Of a stretch of DNA of 64,000 nt, positions 8,612 through 20,800 are shown piece after piece. Each line of letters starts with the position of its first letter. The first letter of the stretch is position 1. The stretch is taken from the NCBI GenBank assembly GCA_963675135.1, contig OY776123.1, forward strand, positions 18,073,840 to 18,137,839, written 5' to 3'. The notes beneath the pieces were generated by a model. The model was not told where the DNA came from. It worked only from the letters and a program-made list of their open reading frames with translations, and ran no database searches. The position numbers were made by a program, and so were the translations under genes. The stretch is from Galeopsis tetrahit (Eukaryota > Streptophyta > Magnoliopsida > Lamiales > Lamiaceae).

Positions 8612-11532
8612 TTAGATGCCTTTAAATTCTTTATTAGCTAACTAGATATAATAGCAAGTAAAACACTAGTAAATTCCTCTTGCATTCCCAACTAACCTTG
8701 AAAAAGGAAGGAAAAAAAAAACACTAATAAGGTCTGTCATGTTAGTGTGGTAAATTTCATTTAAGTCACCAACAAGTTAACACCAGGGCAACAATGTCAG
8801 GTTGTAGACTTCAAAGCTGCTCGTGCTATTAATTCCTTTTCAGATTTCACATCACCTTTCATATATGCACAATTTCAATTCCTTTTCAAAATCTCTAAAT
8901 TTCTCTTAGAAGCTTCTAAGTTGATGATGAATTTGAATTCTACAGGTCGGTATCTGTAGAGAGAGGTTAAATACTGCTCCACACATTAGGTATTGTTCTT
9001 GATAGCTTTGAATTGATTTTAGAATCTTTAATAGCTGGTAAAATTTATGTATTCTGATGGCTTTGTTGATTTTAGAATCATGAATAAACAATAGGCTTTA
9101 GGTACTTAGTCGATTTTTTAAGTTGATTTCAGAATCACGAATTGCGAATGAGGTATTCAAATTTTGTCCATTCTGTATGCTTTTTTAGTTCAAATGTTGG
9201 TTGAGTTTGGCTATCCAAAAATCTTCTAGCAACATGAGTCTACTATGGATAGTACTCTCATAATATTTTATGTATTATATCATAGATATTACATATTGTA
9301 CTTGTTTTATTTGTGTATTTATACGAGTTGAGCAAGGTTTCTAGTTACTTAATGTGAAGTCTCTCTTGATTGGTTGAGAATCAAGTAAATTTTAAAAAGA
9401 TAGAGACTAGAAAGATTGCTTTGAATGCTCATAAGTTGTTTTCCTTTTTTTTTTTAGGCTATTGGTTATGATTTTTTAACAAAGGTTTTCAATTGCAGAG
9501 GATGGCTGGAGAGATTGTAATAACTTAAACCATTCGCTCTCTCTCCCATCTCTTAATTATAATTAATTTTTAATTAAGATGAATCTGTGAGTTGCCTAGT
9601 CTCTCGCACCATTCAAAATGTTCCTTCTTTTGTAATCAGTATCCTATAATTGCTCTCTCATTACTATTACTATGTGCACTGTGACCTTCACTTGACCTTA
9701 GCAAATTTTGTAGTGGCCACGTAAGTTGGGAAAATCCATCGTCCCTGATTGATCTATGATTTATATGATAAAAAGAGTTTGGTTGTAAAAACGGTGAGTT
9801 TACTTCTTCCATGCTTTCAGGTATACATGTGGTTCACATGTTTAGTTTAGCTAGCCGAGTTGCATCAGTTGTTTGAGTTTGAATGTGAGAATGATTTCAT
9901 CTTGAATTGTTTTGCTGGCCGTTATTCTTATTCTTCAAAACATGTTCATCAATTGACATCACCCATTCATACGGAACATATATACTAAAAAACTTAAAAT
10001 GACACATCAATTATACTAAGAAATCCCATCCAACCAATCAAATAAAAACATCATCACTGACTATTTAGCTAGAAAGAATTAATTAGAAGTATGTTTCTTA
10101 CCTAGTACCTCTACATTTTTCATTGCCTAATGAAATGAATATGCTAAAGTTGATCATATTATGAAATATCATGATTATTCTCAAATTGCATAAACTCATA
10201 ATAGTAAAACATTCCAAATCTCTCTATGGAAATGGCATATTGCAGGAAAACTGTCAGTCGAAATTAACGAAAACAAGAAGCTTAAGATTATCAAAATAAA
10301 TATTCTATGCAAAAATTAAGACAAGCTAGATATTTGATTAATGTGGGTATATGTTCTATCTACAGCGTGACAAGAAGCTAGAGCTAGAATAACAAGCCAA
10401 ACTCCTCTAATGACTGTAATTTACCTAGTCATTAAGTCTTAATAAACTCTCTCAAAACTTACCGATTCAATATATACTAAGTCTAAAATTGTAGTGTTCA
10501 CTATATTTTTATAGCCTAAATTATTCCGCAAGTGTACGGCGTAGATTATAGTATGTAGTGAGCACGAGTATCGTATCCACGAGGATTATTTCTAATATCT
10601 ATTACGATTTTAATAACCGATTTTTATCTAGAAAAATAACTAGCTTGGATGATGGGTTGTTTAAGCAAAAATATTTAAAATACTCTAAGTAAGCAAATAA
10701 ATAAAATAGCATGAAAATATCAATTTAACGTTGTTTTGAAAAATCAATAAGATAAGCTAGGTGGATCCTAGAACTTACGATTTCAATTGAGATCAAATTT
10801 ACTACGAATTAATTTAACTGACTACTCCGTTTAGTATTTTATAGAGGTAATCACTAAGGAAAATTAAATCATCTCTAGATCTCATTATCCTTGTTAGATA
10901 TAATTATTTCAGCTCGAATCTTAAAATTGAAAAACTATAATTTCTTCCTCACAGTACAATAATTTAAATTAGTATGCATTAAATATGAGTAATACATTTT
11001 GGGAGGAAAGGAGAATTTATATATTCTATTATTATGAATAAAAAATATGGGCCTAGAGTCTTGATTAGAATATAGAATTAATGATGAAAACTTCTCCATT
11101 TATACTTGCGTGAGCTCAGAGGTTAACTAATTAGAGTTCCTTTGTTTCTTTTTTTGCTAATAACTCTCTAATTTTCTAGTATTGAATTAATACTCTTGTT
11201 AAATCATTTATCCTTTAAGACATGCAATTAGTATTAACCTAACTAGTACTTTAGGTTTCACGTACAACGACACAGGCCTAATATGAATTATTCACTTGCT
11301 TAAATTGAACACTGATTAATAAGATGCGCGCCAGAAAATTTTGTATTTAATACGCAAAAAAAAAAAAAATAACACACTCGATTGTGTGTATATCAAATGA
11401 TTAAAACACAATTTGCAATTCAATTTGAGACGTGCACTTGAAATATATATCCGGTCGAACCATAGATACTATGTCAACATATCTATCAAATCGGGCCTTA
11501 TTATATAAAAATTTCCAAGTAGAATAGTTGAT

Positions 11533-11865
11533 TTAGGAACTAAGGAAATTACAATAGTCCAATACTTGTTGAGCCCTTGCCAAAACTGCATTTGGATCCT
11601 TTCCACAAGGGTTATGTTGTTGAAGGTTTTTAATTAGTACTTGATTTGTGCAGTCTAAGCTATATGTAACGAGAAGATCATAGCAGCAATCTGCATTCAC
11701 TGTTTTATATACTGGAACATTAAGCTCCTGGCATATGGCTTCAATAGTCATGTTCTTACACCCAGTGTCTAAATGACTGCAATTCCCTTGCATTGCTTCA
11801 CATTGATTCACTATTGTCCCAGTAATTACAACCACAACAAATATTATAAATTGATTGAAATTCAT
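11533..11865 (-). CDS. Prolamin-like small cysteine-rich secreted peptide, copy 1
   Basis: This intact 110-residue frame has a hydrophobic N-terminal signal segment at residues about 4-18, rich in I and V, probably cleaved before QCEAMQGN. The mature part has nine cysteines including an adjacent pair, in the order C-C-C-C-CC-C-C-C (GNCSHLDTGC, AICQELNVPVY, NADCCYDLL, SLDCTNQVL, NPCGKD, DYCNF). The spacing resembles the plant prolamin-like/ECA1 gametogenesis-related family of secreted reproductive peptides. The protein is identical to that at 31285-31617, and a decayed relative lies at 26420-26770. It is a single exon with a TATA-like site about 80 bp upstream. Family membership is an inference from the cysteine pattern. 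Expression is unknown. Confidence 0.72.
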   Translation of the reverse strand: MNFNQFIIFVVVVITGTIVNQCEAMQGNCSHLDTGCKNMTIEAICQELNVPVYKTVNADCCYDLLVTYSLDCTNQVLIKNLQQHNPCGKDPNAVLARAQQVLDYCNFLSS

Positions 11866-11943
11866 GCTCCTATAATATTGTTTAATTTCACCACTTTCTT
11901 GACTAGTTAATTCAAAAGTAATACTATATTCTTATGCATAGGC

Positions 11944-11952
11944 TAATTTATA
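11944..11952 (-). promoter_or_regulatory. TATA-like box upstream of the secreted-peptide gene
   Basis: Minus-strand TATAAATTA lies about 80 bp before the ATG at 11865. The same motif is at 31696-31704 before the duplicate gene. Position and sequence fit a plant TATA box, but AT-rich context makes chance occurrence possible. Confidence 0.35.
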
Positions 11953-12234
11953 AGGTAGAGTTTTTGATGGAGGGATATTAGTTGTTACAACTTAATTTAA
12001 TGATGTAATGTGAAACGTACTTAGATATGCAATTAATTGGGAATTAATGTATTTAGCGTCAGTGAGGAATATAATATGGGCACCTTTCAAAGTATTTGAA
12101 TTTCATTTTATATATGTATATATATATATTAATTAAAACAGAACACAGTAAGGACAGAGTGCTCTGTATATTCGGTTAGCCATTGATTAGAAAAAAAAAA
12201 AAGTAGTAGTAGGCCCGGGGAGGGGGTGGGGGAG

Positions 12235-13101
12235 TCAATTTTCGAGGCGGAGAAAGGCGTCGGCCATCAAGGCACCGAGCTTGAGTTGTGCGGCAGTGGT
12301 AAGGTGCCAATGGTCCCAACTTATTTGCAAGCCGTTTGCATCGACGCAGCTCACGTTTTGACGCTCATTTGCGGTTTCAAATTGAGCTTTCCTAACCAAT
12401 TCAAGATTAGGGCTGATGACTTCACAGTCCAATGCCACCTAATAATTAACTCAATTAGTATATAATCCATATTCTCGCATGTGCAATTATAGTTGATACG
12501 TACGTACCTCGATTACGGGCAAGAGCGGCAACTGTAAATCGGAGCGTATATCGTCGATAAACTTCTCAAATCTTGCCTTGTACGCCATCGCATCTTCGAG
12601 CAGTTTGACATCCTTTTCCCCTTGGTACCATAGGATTGCCCTGAGAACTCCGCCGGCCATGAGGGCTGCCCGTGCACGTGCCACCGTATCGTTATAATAC
12701 GGAAACGGGCTGCCCTTGCTCCACTCGGTGATTGACGTGTCCCCTATGGCGCAGGGGACGAGTCCAATCACCCCCAAGTTTGGGTTCCTCTGTAGGAGTG
12801 TTTTGGCAAACTGCATTCCGGGCCCCACTCCCGCACTCTTGTTCGGGGCGACGTCGATATCGACGTGTAGAGGGTCGGCTGCCATCTCCCATGTTCCGTT
12901 CTTTGCGAATCGCTGGATTAACGGGTCGGGCTAGCGCTCGGAAATGAGCTCCCCCACACTTCCTCTGCCGACCATATTCGACTGGCCGGCTAGGACGAAG
13001 ATATTCTTATAACTACCACCAAAGTACTGATCATCTTCGCCAAAGCATATTCCCATTGCCATAACAAATACGACTAGTAGGAACAACATACCTAATTCCA
13101 T
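12235..13101 (-). pseudogene. Plant carbohydrate esterase (SASA/SGNH family), copy 1, nonsense codon
   Basis: Two exons: ATG 13101 to donor at 12508, a 69-bp GT-AG intron, then 12438-12235. The N-terminus is a hydrophobic signal peptide. The exons then show the family blocks NIFVLAGQSNMVGRG (nucleophile Ser in GQSN), VGLVPC-type VIGLVPCAIGDTSI, ILWYQGEKD, and near the C-terminus WDHWHLTT (Asp/His pair). This matches plant proteins related to Arabidopsis At4g34215, annotated as probable carbohydrate esterases that deacetylate sugars. A TAG at 12933-12931 replaces the CAG glutamine codon seen in the duplicate (SER-Q-PDP), stopping translation after about 56 residues. The rest of the frame is intact, so the loss is recent. 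A TATA box sits upstream. Confidence 0.85.
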
Positions 13102-13200
13102 ATCTCAAAGTTAACTTAATTTCGGTTTGGGAGGAGAGAGAGAGAATATATAATTTTGTAATGTGATGGAATGATATATGGATATAAGCTCTCGATCATG

Positions 13201-13210
13201 CCTTTTTATA
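13201..13210 (-). promoter_or_regulatory. TATA box of esterase copy 1
   Basis: Minus-strand CTATAAAAAGG-type motif about 100 bp before the ATG at 13101. It is conserved at 37711-37720 in the duplicate and close to the plant TATA consensus. Confidence 0.5.
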
Positions 13211-13471
13211 GGCAGCACCCTTAATCAATGCCTAGCTACTTCATTTTAATTTCATTCATCACAGCCTAAACACATCTTGGAATCGATTCCTGCTGAAAGC
13301 AACTCCTTCAATTTAAATTGTTCACTCGATGAGCCTCCTCTCTCTATTAAAGTAAAGGATAAAAAGTGATATTAATCCAGCCCACGAGTGAGGGCAAGTA
13401 ATAGAAATTGGTTGTACAAAAATTAATTCTCCACTTCTTTACAAGTTCGGACTTTTACCCGAGATATAATT

Positions 13472-14856
13472 TTTTCATGGTATCTAGCCAACTCCACCCA
13501 TTTAAATTACAAGTTCCGACTTTTAAATAATCAGTCTGAATTATTTCAAACTAGATCGTGTCATGTTACAATATTAATTCACTAATTTCAATTCTTTCTC
13601 ATTTTTCAAACTAGATAGATAGTGTCATGTTACCATATTAAATGAGGCTCAATATTTCACCAAACTACTGTATATATGTTTTTGAAATTCACCAGAGAGA
13701 GTGAATAATTCAAACTCTGTTAGGCTTGTGTCGTTTTTGAGTCCTAATTTAAGTTAATAATTGGCCCGCGCGTGTATGTATTCAAAGAATATTTAATTAG
13801 TGTTACTTTTCTATACCATTAAATATACCGGCCATTTTTCCAATTTTTATTCGCCCTTTCCCCTTTTCTATTTACTACGTATGCAAATGCATTTAGTCGA
13901 TTCTAATGTATGGAGGCCCATCCTTTTTTCTTTTCGGTTGTAATAATTTTTATTGAATAATTAATTATGTCCCATGTGTGCTGCATTTTTGTTTCTACAT
14001 TATTCTCGAGTAAGTCTCGTGTTTCCTAATTTCACCGTACAGTTAAGTGCATGTGTATCATTATATATATATATATATATATATGTTTCATATGTGTTGC
14101 ATTTTGTTGTTTCTACTTTATTCTCGAGTAAATCTCATGTGTCCTAATTTCACCAAACAATTAAGCATATGGTGGAATTTTTTAAAAAATAAGCTTTAAT
14201 TTAATTGAAATGCATGAGTTTTGACATAAATATAATGTTATTTATCTTTCCATGCCTTTGATAGATTGTTAAAATTCATATAATTTTAGAATATCTATAA
14301 TAACTAAATTAATTTTAGAATTAACTTTAATAGTAATACGTGTTAAAAATAGTGCTTCATCCAACTAGAGCTAGCCTAATTATTCTCTCATTATTCACAC
14401 ACTCAACATCAAGTCTGGAAGTTAAAAAAACATTAACTTTAGTTAGGTTTGAAAAACGACAAGCCTAATGGAGTTAATATGGATTATTCACTCCCTCTAG
14501 ATCGATTAACCTAACTAGACTATAATTAATTAAAGTAAAAATTAATGAATGGAGTGTGAATTATTCAACCTCTCTAGATTAACCTAACTTGACTATAATT
14601 AAAGTGAAAATTAATGAATGTGAGATTAGAAAACTAATTAATTTCCATCTATCTAATTAATTTGTAAATTATTATAAAAAAAAAAATTATTAATGAGAGG
14701 TTAGAAAACATTAGATTTTCTTGTGTAGCAACATTAATAAATTAATGCAATTACATCCTTATATGTATATATTTGCAACAAACTAGTGACATTTACCCAA
14801 AAGATAGAATTATATATTTGGACAAATCAATATATATATATATATATATATAGTAT
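13472..14856. other. AT-rich intergenic stretch with imperfect duplications
   Basis: No gene was seen. Two local imperfect tandem duplications are visible. One unit of about 85-90 bp contains TTATTCTCGAGTAA and CCTAATTTCACC, at about 13966-14058 and again at 14086-14170, with an AT microsatellite between. Another of about 80 bp contains TAACCTAACT…GACTATAATTAA, at about 14460-14550 and 14550-14635. More AT tracts occur at 14062-14083 and 14830-14851. Confidence 0.6.
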
Positions 14857-15330
14857 ATCTTTCTAATTCGAGGTTATGATTTGTCGTGAGATTGCTCGAA
14901 TTTGTGGATGAATTATGCTTTGAATATCAATTTATGCTTGCAAGAATCGTGAGAAAGTGGTTTAATTGTCGAAATTTTGATAGACGATCATTAATTTTGC
15001 TTGATTTATAGGTAAAACGAGGTATTTTTAAGCAAATTACGAAAAAATCAGGTCGATGGATCAATTCAAAGAGTGGATCACATAAAAGATATCGAAGAGA
15101 GGGTCGTAATGAAACAAGAATCAAGCCGATCGAATTATCGAATCAAAAGTTATGTACAAAAGTTGTAAGATGGAAGAGTGTTCAATTGGGCTCATTATGA
15201 TTTTGCTGAATTTCAGTATAATTCGGGCCAACAAGAATCTCTTGGAATTAATATAGGCCCATTATTTGAGGTCATTAAAGTCAAAGAAAGAAATAGCAGC
15301 CCATTTTATGAAGATATTACCATGAGAATT
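14857..15330. repeat. Dispersed repeat C (partner 23090-23566)
   Basis: About 475 bp beginning ATCTTTCTAATTCGAGG is present again directly after A' at 23090-23566 with scattered differences. A much more diverged relative may lie on the other strand near 55550-55620. No coding signal or LTR-like terminus is certain. The copies may belong to the A/B/C duplication history or be a repeat family in its own right. Confidence 0.75.
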
Positions 15331-15489
15331 GAAGAACTTGGCCCATTTATTGGAGAAAAAAGGAATGAAGATGGCCGCCAATTGTTAACTTTCACCCCAA
15401 ATCAAAGTTCACCCTTAACAAAAATCGTAAATCATTTCAAAACCCTAAGATGGCTGCCAAAATCCCAAATTAAAAAAAAAACCAAAATT

Positions 15490-16003
15490 CTCAAATCGTA
15501 GTCGTCGTTGAAGCAAATCCATGTTTGTGAAAAAGCCCCCGCCGCCTTCACCTGCAAGGCCGACGCCGCTGTGAAATCGATCTCGAATCGGTTTACCGAC
15601 GCCGAATGTTGATTAGTTAATTGAGGCGATTTGACGGTGTCGGGGACTACGCTGTCGCTGTAAGGCTGTGAGCTAATTTCATAGCTATCGAAATCTAGGT
15701 ACTGATTGGAGTCTGTGAACAAAAAATCAATTGATTCTATCTCCACCAGGAATTTGGTAGTAAGAATTGGGTCGCTTTTGGTAGACTTCATCGCCATGGA
15801 TTCGGCGGTGTCATAAAAGGGAACCACCGCGGAACGCTCGTGTCGACGGGCGAGTGGATTGGCGGAGTGGATGTCGCGGTCGCAGGTGAAACAGACCGCG
15901 GCGGCGTCGGCCTTGCAGGTGAAACAAGACCGCGGCAGCGTCGGCCTTGCAGGTGAAGGCGGCGGGGGCCTGTTCGCACACCTCGCACATCCACACCTCG
16001 CAT
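15490..16003 (-). pseudogene. CONSTANS-like B-box gene fragment with internal duplication
   Basis: On the minus strand the sequence starts inside a B-box: CEVWMCEVCEQAPAAFTCKA. After an extra tandem copy of a stretch of about 33 bp (TTCACCTGCAAGGCCGACGC repeated) it continues in another frame as the end of a B-box, with the codons for CDRDIHSANPLARRHER. Then comes VVPFYDTAESMAMKS, the usual linker after B-box 2 in CONSTANS-like (BBX) zinc-finger transcription factors. The following roughly 100 residues (IESIDFLFTDSNQYLDFD, SDSVVPDT) look like the acidic middle region. The first B-box and the CCT domain are absent. The last part (15534-15570) is an inverted copy of the B-box itself. The fragment is clearly not functional as a transcription factor. 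Confidence 0.75.
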
Positions 16004-17690
16004 AATTGAAATGGTAACCTCCGACAGCAAATCACTCACCTCTACTGCCTCTTTTTCCTCTTCCACTCCACCGCCCTCCTCCTGCTCTTCGCCGCCTTCC
16101 TGTAAATGGTCGGGTACAGTTTTGCGACTCGACGTCTGTAAACTGACACGAAGAGAAGGAGTTTGCCGTCTGTACAGTTTTGCGACTCGACGGGCTCAGA
16201 TCCTTCTCCTCGTCGAGTCAGTGCGCCGCTATCAGCCTTCCGTCGACCGTCGCCGAGGTAGGAGCTGTGATCGTGCCGTCGTGTGAAACTGCGAAACATG
16301 GGAGGAATTTGAGGGTCTTCAAACGATGTTGTTTCTTTTTCTATTTACAGAGGTGGAGGGTCACAAAATCCGCTGCGAAATTGGGACTGTCTTCAAACTG
16401 CGAAATTGGGAGGAATTTTTCTATTTTACTATAAATTTATGTTTAATTATTTTCTTAATTATAGATTTTTGGGATGTAATGAAGATTATTTAAGTAAAAG
16501 TGTCAATTTTCGCTCCAAAAAGAAAGAAGAATTAACGGGACTAAAAACGCTAACAATTGACTCACGGTTGACTAACGGTGGGACCAAATGTGATAAAATT
16601 TAACCTATTGGGACTAAATGTGAAAGTCATGGGACCAAAAAAACGAGGGTGCGTGGCAGGTGGGACCAAAACTCCCATTTCCTCATGCTAAAACACGAAA
16701 CACAATCATTTTAATTTGTATGCATACGAATTGTGCTATAAATATCTGCTTGAGCAGCAAATAACTTGTGGATGGTAAGATCGGATGAATATCTGCTTGA
16801 GCACCAAAAAACTGGAATTGCAGAAATAATTACTTACCCACACAATATTTTCCAAAATATATGAAAGACGCTGTCGTTGGGAAAATAAAGATAGGATGCG
16901 GGAGAATCAAGAAAAACACGTGTAATCATAGTTGTTATTTTTATCAATTTGTGGTCAGATATAATTATTCATAACAAAATGAAAATAGGAATGTGGATCC
17001 GTAGACCTAAACCACCCCTCATCCCAAGCAGAAGAGTCGTAATAATTGCAGTGTAACTCTAATCAAATTTTGAACTTATATATCCATAAATTTGAACTTT
17101 TAATTTGTTCAGGCGCTTGCATGCAAATAGTACATGCATTCACGTCCATTCTGCATTTTGCATTCCATCCTCAGAATTTGTTATGCGCAGTGACATGTGT
17201 CACTAATTCTTTGACTGTTTTGGAATAATTCCGTCCTTTCCGCTAACGGCCTCGTACTGGGTAAATTGCCTCGTCATTAATCGTTTTTGACCATAAGTGT
17301 GCCAAGTCCAAAGTATATGTATATCCAAATCCATCATACTTGACTTTTGTTATTCAGCATATATACTTGTCTTCATGAGGCCTTGCCACTTTTTCATAAC
17401 ACTTCAGCTTCTTGTCTTCGATGCTACTTGTCTTCATGTGCTTTGTGCTTTCAGGTTCCACTCCCCATGCACCATTTCCCCATCTCCATCTCCATCTCCT
17501 CCTCCTTATGGTCGACATTATAATGTAATTAAAACAAATTTAACATGAACTTAATTATGTTTTAGAATAAGTACAATATTTCTTACTCAAATTAAAACCA
17601 TACAAATGACAAAACACAAAATTAACTATGTACCCATACTAGAGCTATTCTTAAGATAGAAGAGCACACATCTTTATCTCCATCGATCGA
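16004..17690. other. Region with no clear gene
   Basis: 16011-16300 is GC-rich and C/T-rich with overlapping short open frames on both strands but no recognisable domain. It has a 19-bp repeat ACAGTTTTGCGACTCGACG twice (about 16117 and 16175). 16540-16680 has spaced copies of GGGACYAAATGTGA-like units, common in plant repetitive DNA. 16948-17076 is an inverted copy of a sequence at 57110-57235. 17480-17510 is a CCATCT/CTCCTC run. Confidence 0.5.
16948..17076 (-). repeat. Inverted copy of the exon-like block at about 57110-57235
   Basis: Read on the minus strand this closely matches the plus strand at 57110-57235, including GTTACACTGCAATTATTACG and GGTCTACGGATCCACATTCC. The coding frame seen at 57054-57176 is not preserved here. 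A gene fragment or repeat has been copied to two distant places in opposite orientation. Confidence 0.75.
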
Positions 17691-17801
17691 TCAAGCGTCA
17701 TCTTCAAATAGAAGTTTAATCTTATCAAACAAGGGATCCGCCGCATAGTAATATGCTTTGACGAAGGGATCATTCTATACGCAACATAAAAAAAATATGT
17801 T

Positions 17802-17843
<42 letters not shown>

Positions 17844-20800
17844 TGTGAATATACAAGATAGAGTAGTTACGTATGTACCATTGAAAGGAAAAACCAAGTG
17901 TGTGGGTCTACAATAATACGGCTATTGTGTTTGTCCCAACGCACCCCCGGGGTCTCGATGAGTGCCTTGAATGATCGATATCGAGTCTCAATGATAGTTC
18001 TTTGAGCAAAAACATTGTACCAAGAGAATGAGACGGGCTCATCATCAACCCTGATCACTACAAAAAAACTGCAATTTAGAGACACAGCCCCCAAACCCGA
18101 CCCAGCCCCCAAAACTCAGGTGGGCAAGTGTCCATTATTGAGCACCCGCCACTAGGACAGACAACTCTTTTGTTTTATCTTTTAATATTAATTGTAATTT
18201 TTACAAATGTAATTTCTTTTACATGTATTTAAATTATAACTTTTAAATTTGTAAATGTAATTTTTTTTATTAATTTTTAAAAATTGTAATTACTCACAGC
18301 CTTCAAAAGCATAAGTTGTAAAATACTAAGAACTATGCATAATATTTTAACATATATAATTAATTGATTAATTTGTAAATTTAAAAAATATATATAAAAA
18401 ATTGTTATTGAATAATTTCAATTGTAAAAGTTTATAAATTCAAATAAATTAATTAAATTACATTTAATCTTCATCTTCATATTTCCCTTCATCATTGTCG
18501 TCATCATCTTCTTCTTCATCATATTCATCTCCATCCTTGTTATCATTCTCATCATCATCGTTTTCAATTCCAATCAAATCACGATTTGTAACCGTTAAAT
18601 CTACAAAAAGATTGAAATCTCCGCAAACACTCTAGTTTCCGTCTCTATTTTTTTTTAAAACTTTTTTGCAGTGCTTTCCACTGAGAATCTTGCCTTTACT
18701 TTACTTTGCAAACAACAATTCATTTATTGTTACTTGTGGTGTGGTGGTCCTCCTGAATTTGTTACTTGTGGTGTGGTGGTCCTCCTGAATAGGTGATGAA
18801 CATCCACTTCGAATGGATTTTTGTTTGTAATAAGGTGTGATCAAACCAATCGCATTTGAATAATAGTGGTCCTTTTGCAATTTGATAAGATCCCTTAAAT
18901 ATCGATTCTCAACGGTTGTGTGACTTTAAATTAATTATTTATATATATACACTAACACTAATAATAATTCCAATAACACATATTGAATCGATACTCACAT
19001 ATTTTTGGAACCATATTAAAAAAATATGTTGAATACTAACATCTATGTTTGTGTTTGAGATATTTTGTTCTTTCTTAATTATATTTTGTTCTTCTTGTCT
19101 TAATTGTTGAATATACATCCTAATTCACAAAAATATATTATTATCAATAATAATTATAGATTGAATAAACATGGATGAAACTACTTACGTGTAATTTTCC
19201 CACATTGTAGGGCTAAAACACCTGAAATCCTTAATTTCCACACATTAATTGAGTAGGCTCGTTGATCCAACTCCACAACCCCATATATATAGTTGCGTAA
19301 TCGTCTCACCCATATAACACTCTATTTTAATTTAATGAAGTTTTAATATATGAATCATTCACTTAATTTGTATCTCTACCTCCGTTCATTTTAACACTTT
19401 TTAATTTAAGTTTATTTTGACACGAAAATGATATATTTTTTAAAATTTTGTAAAATTAAATGAATTCAATTTCTATAAATTAGATAACTTATTGTATCTC
19501 TTCCAAACAACTTTTAGACTAATTTGTATCTTTCCCAAACAACTTTTAGACTAATTTAGTAAAATTAAATGAAACAACTTTTAGACTAACTTGTATCACT
19601 TCCAAACAATGACTTTTACAATTAACAATGCTTCATGTATTTATACTTTTTCTAAATGGATGATATAATTTTTTTTTTTTAATCTAAAACTTTTTAAAAA
19701 ATACTATACAAATTTCTTTATAAGTCTTAATGGTCAAGATAATTAAAAACTTTTAAAAATTATTAAATGACACCGTACACCTCCTTTTTTTAATCTAACG
19801 TCTCTGACATCATACAAAATTGATATATGATTAGAAAATCAATTCTTGGAATATTTTCATTAGAGAATCAATTAATATATATATTGTCATATGGAATTGA
19901 AGATATAATATAATATTATTGTTATTATAATATATATGGCTATCCTAAAATATATCTACATAGTATTATTCTAACATTTATGTTTATCTGATACATAGAA
20001 GATATATTAATTGATTTTTTTATTTTTACTACTTATTAATTATAAAAGAGTAATAATTAATTAATATAACTCAATTCACCCGTCCATATTCTCAATTATA
20101 TATATATATATATAAAAGGATTTCTATCTACCAAATTACCTCTAAAAAAAAGAATTCACTCTCTCAAGAAAAGAATCTTCTCTCTCTCTCAGTGTTCGGT
20201 TTCACGAGGAAGGGTGCGTCGTTGTTCACTCAGACCTTCGATTGAGGATCCCCGTGACCTCCGATTGAGGATCCTCGTGTACATAGGATACCTCTTTATG
20301 TCGTGTCGTCGCCCTACTGTGTCGTCGCCTTTTCCTTCGTCTTTAAGTTTATTTTTTGAACAATTTAATGGTTTGTTTCTTTATTTTAGAGATGGTTAGA
20401 TTTCGTATCACAAATTTCGTGTACCACCTTGTCTCGTTTTATATCGGGGAGAAAAAATTGACTGTTTAGAGACGGTGGTATACGTATCTAATCCGTATCA
20501 AAAACTCTCGAAACTGAAAGTCGCGTAGCTAATTCGTATCTAAAACTCTTGAAACTAAAAGTCGTATCTAATCTTTTTATAATGAGAGATGGTTTTATTT
20601 TCGGTTTCAAATCTCGATTTTTTAACAAATCCGTATCTAATCCGTATCTATTAGAGACGGATTAGGTGTCCGTCTCAAAATTTCGGTATCAAAATCAAGC
20701 TTTTTTTGTAGTGGATGTTGAGGGCGGTCAATGCAAACTCGAGGGAATACGAGTTGTTGCAGCCATTTCCCATGTTGCTTAACCCAAAGGAGAGCATTGA

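Larger units (their letters stand above)
7460..10272. other. AT-rich intergenic stretch
   Basis: No convincing gene was found. Contents worth noting are a 48-bp tandem pair (8324-8419), an exon-like stretch (8525-8611) and scattered homopolymer runs. Nothing resembled a transposon terminus. Confidence 0.5.
10273..13471. repeat. Segmental duplication, copy B (partner 30027-38011)
   Basis: About 3.2 kb is collinear and almost identical to 30027-38011 once the copia insertion in the partner is discounted. It contains a secreted-peptide gene and a carbohydrate esterase gene, both on the minus strand. Homology starts at ACAAGAAGCTTAAG and ends at CCCGAGATATAATT. The partner has about 30 bp more near 37755 in the esterase upstream region. 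Confidence 0.92.

Noticed and set aside
9700..9715. TTTTGTAGTGG considered as the right terminus of the EnSpm element at 5663
   Set aside because: Lacks the CTTGTAGTG end and TTTCTT run expected, has no subterminal motif array before it, and the 3-bp flank does not match.
16011..16434. Overlapping frames of 84-91 residues on both strands next to the CONSTANS-like fragment
   Set aside because: No domain, C/T-rich composition, contains an internal 19-bp repeat, and no link in frame to the B-box fragment could be shown.
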